This document shows, piece after piece, positions 60,697 through 64,000 of a DNA stretch of 64,000 nt (position 1 is its first letter; each line of letters begins with the position of its first letter). The translations under genes and the position numbers were made by a program. This DNA is from Brevibacillus humidisoli (GTDB lineage Bacteria > Bacillota > Bacilli > Brevibacillales > Brevibacillaceae): positions 3,615,970 through 3,679,969 of the forward strand of contig NZ_CP087263.1 in NCBI RefSeq assembly GCF_020923435.1, written 5' to 3'. The notes beneath the pieces were generated by a model. That model made no database searches. It saw only the letters and a program-made list of their open reading frames with translations, and was not told where the DNA came from.

Positions 60697-61737
60697 TTAA
60701 TATTTGAAATTCCGAACCTTGTCGATCAGTTCCTGGCCGATTTGCGGTGCCCATTTTTCATAGACGGCGTCTACCTTTGCCTTGAAGGACTCTTTGTCTG
60801 GCTGCGTAATCGTCAAACCCTGCTCTTCCAGGAACGCTTTTGCTTCGTCAATCTTGTCCTGGTTCGCCTGACGTCCCTTTGGTACCGCGTATTCAGCAGC
60901 CTTTAGCACCGCTTCTTGCTGCTCAGGGGTGAGCGACTCAAACAGCGCCTTGCTGATCGCAATCGGAGCTGGTGCATATCGGTCATCCAGCAGAGCTACA
61001 CTGGATTGCACTTCGTATATTTTCGAAGATTGGATTGTCGCTGGAGAATTGGAGTGTCCATCGATTACCCCTTGCTGGAGTGCCGTAAACACTTCCGGCC
61101 AAGCCATCGGTGTCGGGTCTGCTCCATACGCTTTCCAACTGTCAATCTGTACTTCGTTCTCTTGGACGCGGATCTTCATTCCCTTGACATCGTCTACCGT
61201 TTGAATCGGTTTGTTGGAAGTGGTGGCAACAAATCCGTTTTCCACCCATCCCAGAATCTTTACGTTGGCTGCCTGTTCAAACTTTTGGGCCAATTCGTCG
61301 CCAATCTCTCCGTCCAGAACAGCAAATGCATGTTCTCTGCTCTCAAACAAGAATGGCAAATCGAACATGTTAAACTCTTTTACCCAGTTCCCCATCGGAC
61401 CGGCCGAAATAATCCCCATATCGAGGGAATTGAGACCCATCATCTCAAATACTTCTCGTTCTCCGCCAAACGCGTTGTTATAGTAGATTTTTACCGACAT
61501 CTTGCCATCCGTTACACGTTCCAATTCTTCCTTGAACGCCTTGGCGGTGATGTCAAACTTTGCGCCTTCCGGTTCCGGAATGCTCAGGTCTAGAACGAGG
61601 GGAGATTCAGACCCCGTGTTCGTCTCCCCTCCGCTCGCTTCCGACGGAGCGGACGTGCCAGACTGGCCGCACGCCGCGATGGTAAAGGACAAGATAGCTG
61701 CCAACAGAACGGGTAACCACTTTTTATGTTTTTGCAC
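60697..61737 (-). CDS. dctP: TRAP solute-binding lipoprotein DctP
   Basis: This 346-residue binding protein has a lipoprotein signal (PVLLAAILSFTIAAC, lipid Cys at about residue 23) and a Ser/Gly/Thr-rich linker. The DctP fold shows YNNAFGGEREVFEMMGLNSL, GWVENGFVATTSNKPIQT and GMKIRVQENEVQID, with the Arg that normally binds a carboxylate. A monocarboxylic sugar acid is therefore a likely ligand, though polyol binders exist. ATG follows AAAGGGGTATGAATC. First of dctPQM. Confidence 0.92.
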   Translation of the reverse strand: MQKHKKWLPVLLAAILSFTIAACGQSGTSAPSEASGGETNTGSESPLVLDLSIPEPEGAKFDITAKAFKEELERVTDGKMSVKIYYNNAFGGEREVFEMMGLNSLDMGIISAGPMGNWVKEFNMFDLPFLFESREHAFAVLDGEIGDELAQKFEQAANVKILGWVENGFVATTSNKPIQTVDDVKGMKIRVQENEVQIDSWKAYGADPTPMAWPEVFTALQQGVIDGHSNSPATIQSSKIYEVQSSVALLDDRYAPAPIAISKALFESLTPEQQEAVLKAAEYAVPKGRQANQDKIDEAKAFLEEQGLTITQPDKESFKAKVDAVYEKWAPQIGQELIDKVRNFKY

Positions 61738-61773
61738 GATTCATACCCCTTTTCTTTTTTCATTGATGTTTGA

Positions 61774-62880
61774 TTACAAATGTGGATATACGATCACTTT
61801 CATGCTGCCGCTTTTGTTCGTCCTGGCCCGCTCCAGTGCCGCACCCGTCTGTACCAGCGGATACTGATCCGTAAGTAAAACGCTTACATCATTCTCACTG
61901 GATGCCATCAATTCCACCCCTAAGGGATAGGTGTTGGTATAGCGATAGGTGCTGTATAGGTCAATCTCTCTCTGAAGCATCAGCGTGAGATTGACCGGCA
62001 CTCTATCTTCCGCAGGGAAACCGATCAGCACCAGTTTTCCTCCGCGTTTTGCCGCCTCTACTCCACTGTCAATCGCTCTCGCGTTGCCCGACGTATCAAT
62101 TACCATGTCGACACCCAGGTTCTGGGTAAGCCTGCTCACTTCTTCCACCACGTTCTTTTCTCCCGCTTGAATCGTGGCAGTGGCCCCCAGCTTCTCTGCC
62201 AATCCCAGACGAAACGGCTCTACGTCACTGACGATGATCTGGCGGGCGCCATATGCTTTGGCAGCGATAATCGCGGTCAATCCGACAGGGCCCATCCCCA
62301 TGATCAGCACCGATGACCCAGGTTGCAACCCCGCCCGCTTTACGGCATGAATCCCCACCGAGAGAGGTTCAATCAAGGTCGCGCATTCAAATGAGAGGTG
62401 ATCGGGGATCGGAAACAGCAGATCTTCCGGATGACAGATATACTCCGCAAATGCCCCGTCGACCGGCGGTGAGGAGAGAAAGGCCACATGCGGGCACAAG
62501 TTGTACCTTCCCTCTTTACACCATTGGCACTTGCCGCAGGTGATGCCTGGCTCCACCGCCACTCTGTCCCCTAGTTGAAACCTGGTCACCTCACTGCCGA
62601 TTGCGACCACAATACCAGCACATTCGTGTCCCTGAACCAGCGGTTTCTCCACTTTGCGGGCACCAATTCTGCCGTGCTCATAGTAGTGCACATCTGATCC
62701 GCAGACCCCGACGGCCATCACTTTCACCAGTACATCATGCGGTCCAGGGTGAGGGACAAGTCTCTCTTCAATCGTTACCGTCAGAGGTTTCTGCAGGACA
62801 GCCACCTTCATCTTGTGAGGCAAATCCGGCAGCCTTCTAAGCGTATCTTCTTGTATGGCCGACACTGGTTTCTTCACCAC
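61774..62880 (-). CDS. Zinc-dependent MDR dehydrogenase, sorbitol/idonate type
   Basis: This 368-residue medium-chain dehydrogenase has catalytic-zinc residues in GVCGSDVHYYEHG and VQGHECAG, structural-zinc cysteines in CGKCQWCKEGRYNLC, the dinucleotide loop GMGPVGL and VSDVEPFRLGLAEKLGA. It is closest in look to sorbitol/xylitol and L-idonate dehydrogenases. GTG 62880 has only GATAGG before it; ATG 62811 (MKVAVLQKP) is possible. It likely oxidises a polyol or aldonate to a keto sugar. Confidence 0.88.
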   Translation of the reverse strand: MVKKPVSAIQEDTLRRLPDLPHKMKVAVLQKPLTVTIEERLVPHPGPHDVLVKVMAVGVCGSDVHYYEHGRIGARKVEKPLVQGHECAGIVVAIGSEVTRFQLGDRVAVEPGITCGKCQWCKEGRYNLCPHVAFLSSPPVDGAFAEYICHPEDLLFPIPDHLSFECATLIEPLSVGIHAVKRAGLQPGSSVLIMGMGPVGLTAIIAAKAYGARQIIVSDVEPFRLGLAEKLGATATIQAGEKNVVEEVSRLTQNLGVDMVIDTSGNARAIDSGVEAAKRGGKLVLIGFPAEDRVPVNLTLMLQREIDLYSTYRYTNTYPLGVELMASSENDVSVLLTDQYPLVQTGAALERARTNKSGSMKVIVYPHL

Positions 62881-62897
62881 CCTATCAAAATCTCTCT

Positions 62898-63935
62898 CTA
62901 ATCGTAATCGTAGTAGAGCAGCACTTTCCCGCCCTGTTTTTGCTCACAGATCTCAAAGGCTTTTTCCCAAGAGCTTAGCGGCAACGTGTGGGTAATGAGC
63001 GGTTTGAGGTTGAGTTTTCTCTGCTCCCAGATGCTCATCACCTTTTCCCAGGACGACATCGAGTGCGCCAGTGATCCGCAGAGTTCAATCTGCTTGTACA
63101 GAACGAGATCGAAATCAATTGTAATCTCCCGCCCCACAATGCCCACCTGCATATATTTCCCTCTAGGTTTAAGCGCTTTCAAACAACTGGCGATGGAGGC
63201 GCCTGCTCCTGCACATTCTACCGCGGCGTCAACTCCTCGACCGTTTGTTTCCCGCTTCAGCACATCATCCAGGTTCTCTGTCAGCACATCGACAACGACA
63301 TCTGCCCCCATCTGTTCCGCCAATCGCAACCTTCCTTTGTCAGCTGTGGTACCAGCGACAATCACCTTGCAGCCGCGGGCAATCAGCAGTGACAGACAGA
63401 GCAAGCCGATCGGTCCCGGACCGGACAACAGCACCTGATCCCCCACATGAAGCGAGGTCAGCTCCTCGATTGGCTGCACGGCACATGCGAGCGGTTCTGA
63501 CAGTGCAGCTTCTTCCAGCGTGAGGAAATCGGGAATCTTGCGGACCATATCTTCTCTGACCACGGCATACTTGGTAAAGCTTCCGTGTACTCCGTGCCCC
63601 ATGCCCCTTCTGCTGGGACAAAACATGTAGAATCCCTGCCGACAGTAGTCGCATTCCCCGCATGTGACAGCTGTTGAGGGAAGTACCGTTACTCTGTCTC
63701 CCTCTCTCACATGTCGGACGCCTCGGCCAACCTCGGCCACAATTCCGGAAAACTCATGTCCCATGATAACGGGCGGATAGCTTTTAAACGTATCGTGATA
63801 GATGTGTAGATCGGTACCACATATACCGGAAAATTTCACTTCGACTTTAACCTGCCCATCTTCACAAGATGGTTCAGGCAAATCGATGATCTGGACATTC
63901 CCAAAGCCCGGTCTTATTTTTGCAAGTGCTTTCAA
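62898..63935 (-). CDS. Zinc-dependent MDR dehydrogenase
   Basis: This 345-residue paralogue of the next gene has FSGICGTDLHIYHD, VIMGHEFSGIVAEVG, structural-zinc CGECDYCRQGFYMFC and the loop GPGPIGLLCL. Family members include sorbitol, threonine 3- and sugar-acid 5-dehydrogenases. TTG 63935 follows AAGGGGGGACCTGA. It is the first gene of the block, 40 bp downstream of a LacI-type operator. Two such enzymes could interconvert epimeric aldonates through a shared 5-keto acid. Confidence 0.88.
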   Translation of the reverse strand: MKALAKIRPGFGNVQIIDLPEPSCEDGQVKVEVKFSGICGTDLHIYHDTFKSYPPVIMGHEFSGIVAEVGRGVRHVREGDRVTVLPSTAVTCGECDYCRQGFYMFCPSRRGMGHGVHGSFTKYAVVREDMVRKIPDFLTLEEAALSEPLACAVQPIEELTSLHVGDQVLLSGPGPIGLLCLSLLIARGCKVIVAGTTADKGRLRLAEQMGADVVVDVLTENLDDVLKRETNGRGVDAAVECAGAGASIASCLKALKPRGKYMQVGIVGREITIDFDLVLYKQIELCGSLAHSMSSWEKVMSIWEQRKLNLKPLITHTLPLSSWEKAFEICEQKQGGKVLLYYDYD

Positions 63936-63974
63936 TCAGGTCCCCCCTTACCATCGTGAAAAATATCTCGAGAA

Positions 63975-63990
63975 AGGTAAGCGCTTAACT
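63975..63990. promoter_or_regulatory. LacI-type operator O3
   Basis: AGGTAAGCGCTTAACT shares the GGTAAGCGCTTAAC core of O1 and O2. It lies 40 bp before the first dehydrogenase gene, tying both halves of the block to one repressor, whose gene probably lies beyond the window. Confidence 0.72.
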
Positions 63991-64000
63991 CATTTCTTAA

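Overview
The window looks like chromosome of a spore-former-type Bacillota, most likely Brevibacillus or another Paenibacillaceae relative. Reasons: strong AAGGAGG-type ribosome sites, TTG/GTG starts, split mannitol PTS genes with a PRD-type MtlR, an S-box (SAM-I) riboswitch, a CblT/CblS pair, MocR and XRE-cupin regulators, SigL (sigma-54) control of GABA genes, and moderately high G+C. The genus is inferred; no rRNA or ribosomal protein gene is present. It is metabolic and accessory DNA: no tRNA, rRNA or cas gene was found.

Layout. 0-3.3 kb: debris of a CRISPR region, with two degenerate repeats, an intact-looking IS21 element (istAB) and a 4-repeat orphan CRISPR array read from the minus strand. 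3.3-7.1 kb: a minus-strand galactitol-type PTS (gatABC) plus class II aldolase (fucA-like) behind a SAM-I riboswitch and terminator; the leader is preceded by degenerate minisatellite DNA. 7.1-11.3 kb: an SDR lacking its catalytic Lys, a SAP protein, proline dehydrogenase and a MocR regulator. 11.3-15.4 kb: an OmpR-type response regulator, a haem-b membrane/molybdopterin oxidoreductase fusion (MsrPQ-like), a histidine kinase and an exported methionine-rich protein; identical 11-bp-spaced direct repeats precede the first and last genes. 15.4-28.4 kb: HD-GYP protein, S24-fold regulator, GNAT, an IS1182-type element that duplicated a terminator, several pseudogenes, AlkD/AlkC-like protein, WYL regulator, lactate permease with an XRE-cupin regulator, a toxin-like peptide, and cblTS. 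28.5-33.9 kb: mtlA-mtlR-mtlF-mtlD. 34-37 kb: MATE pump with MarR regulator, and a histidine kinase.

37.4-47.3 kb is a nitrogen-scavenging region. GABA transaminase and an aldehyde dehydrogenase diverge from a PAS-sigma-54 activator. Downstream of the activator lies an operon of ureohydrolase, aldehyde dehydrogenase, NCS1 permease, nitrilase-type amidohydrolase and cyclase-type hydrolase. Near-consensus -24/-12 promoters sit before both arms. This suggests use of a guanidino compound such as 4-guanidinobutyrate, through GABA to succinate. 49.1-52.8 kb is an AT-rich insert (B3/B4 protein, LysE exporter, PaiB-like protein, second MocR) bounded by near-identical inverted hairpins.

52.9-63.9 kb is one catabolic block on the minus strand: two zinc dehydrogenases, a TRAP transporter (dctPQM), split transketolase, aldehyde dehydrogenase, PFK-family kinase and a tartrate/D-malate-type decarboxylating dehydrogenase, with a shared LacI-type palindrome upstream of both halves. 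The enzymes fit a hypothetical route aldonate -> 5-keto-aldonate -> (transketolase) tartrate semialdehyde -> tartrate -> glycerate or pyruvate. This and the 11-15 kb methionine-oxidation cluster are the best candidates for an undescribed system.
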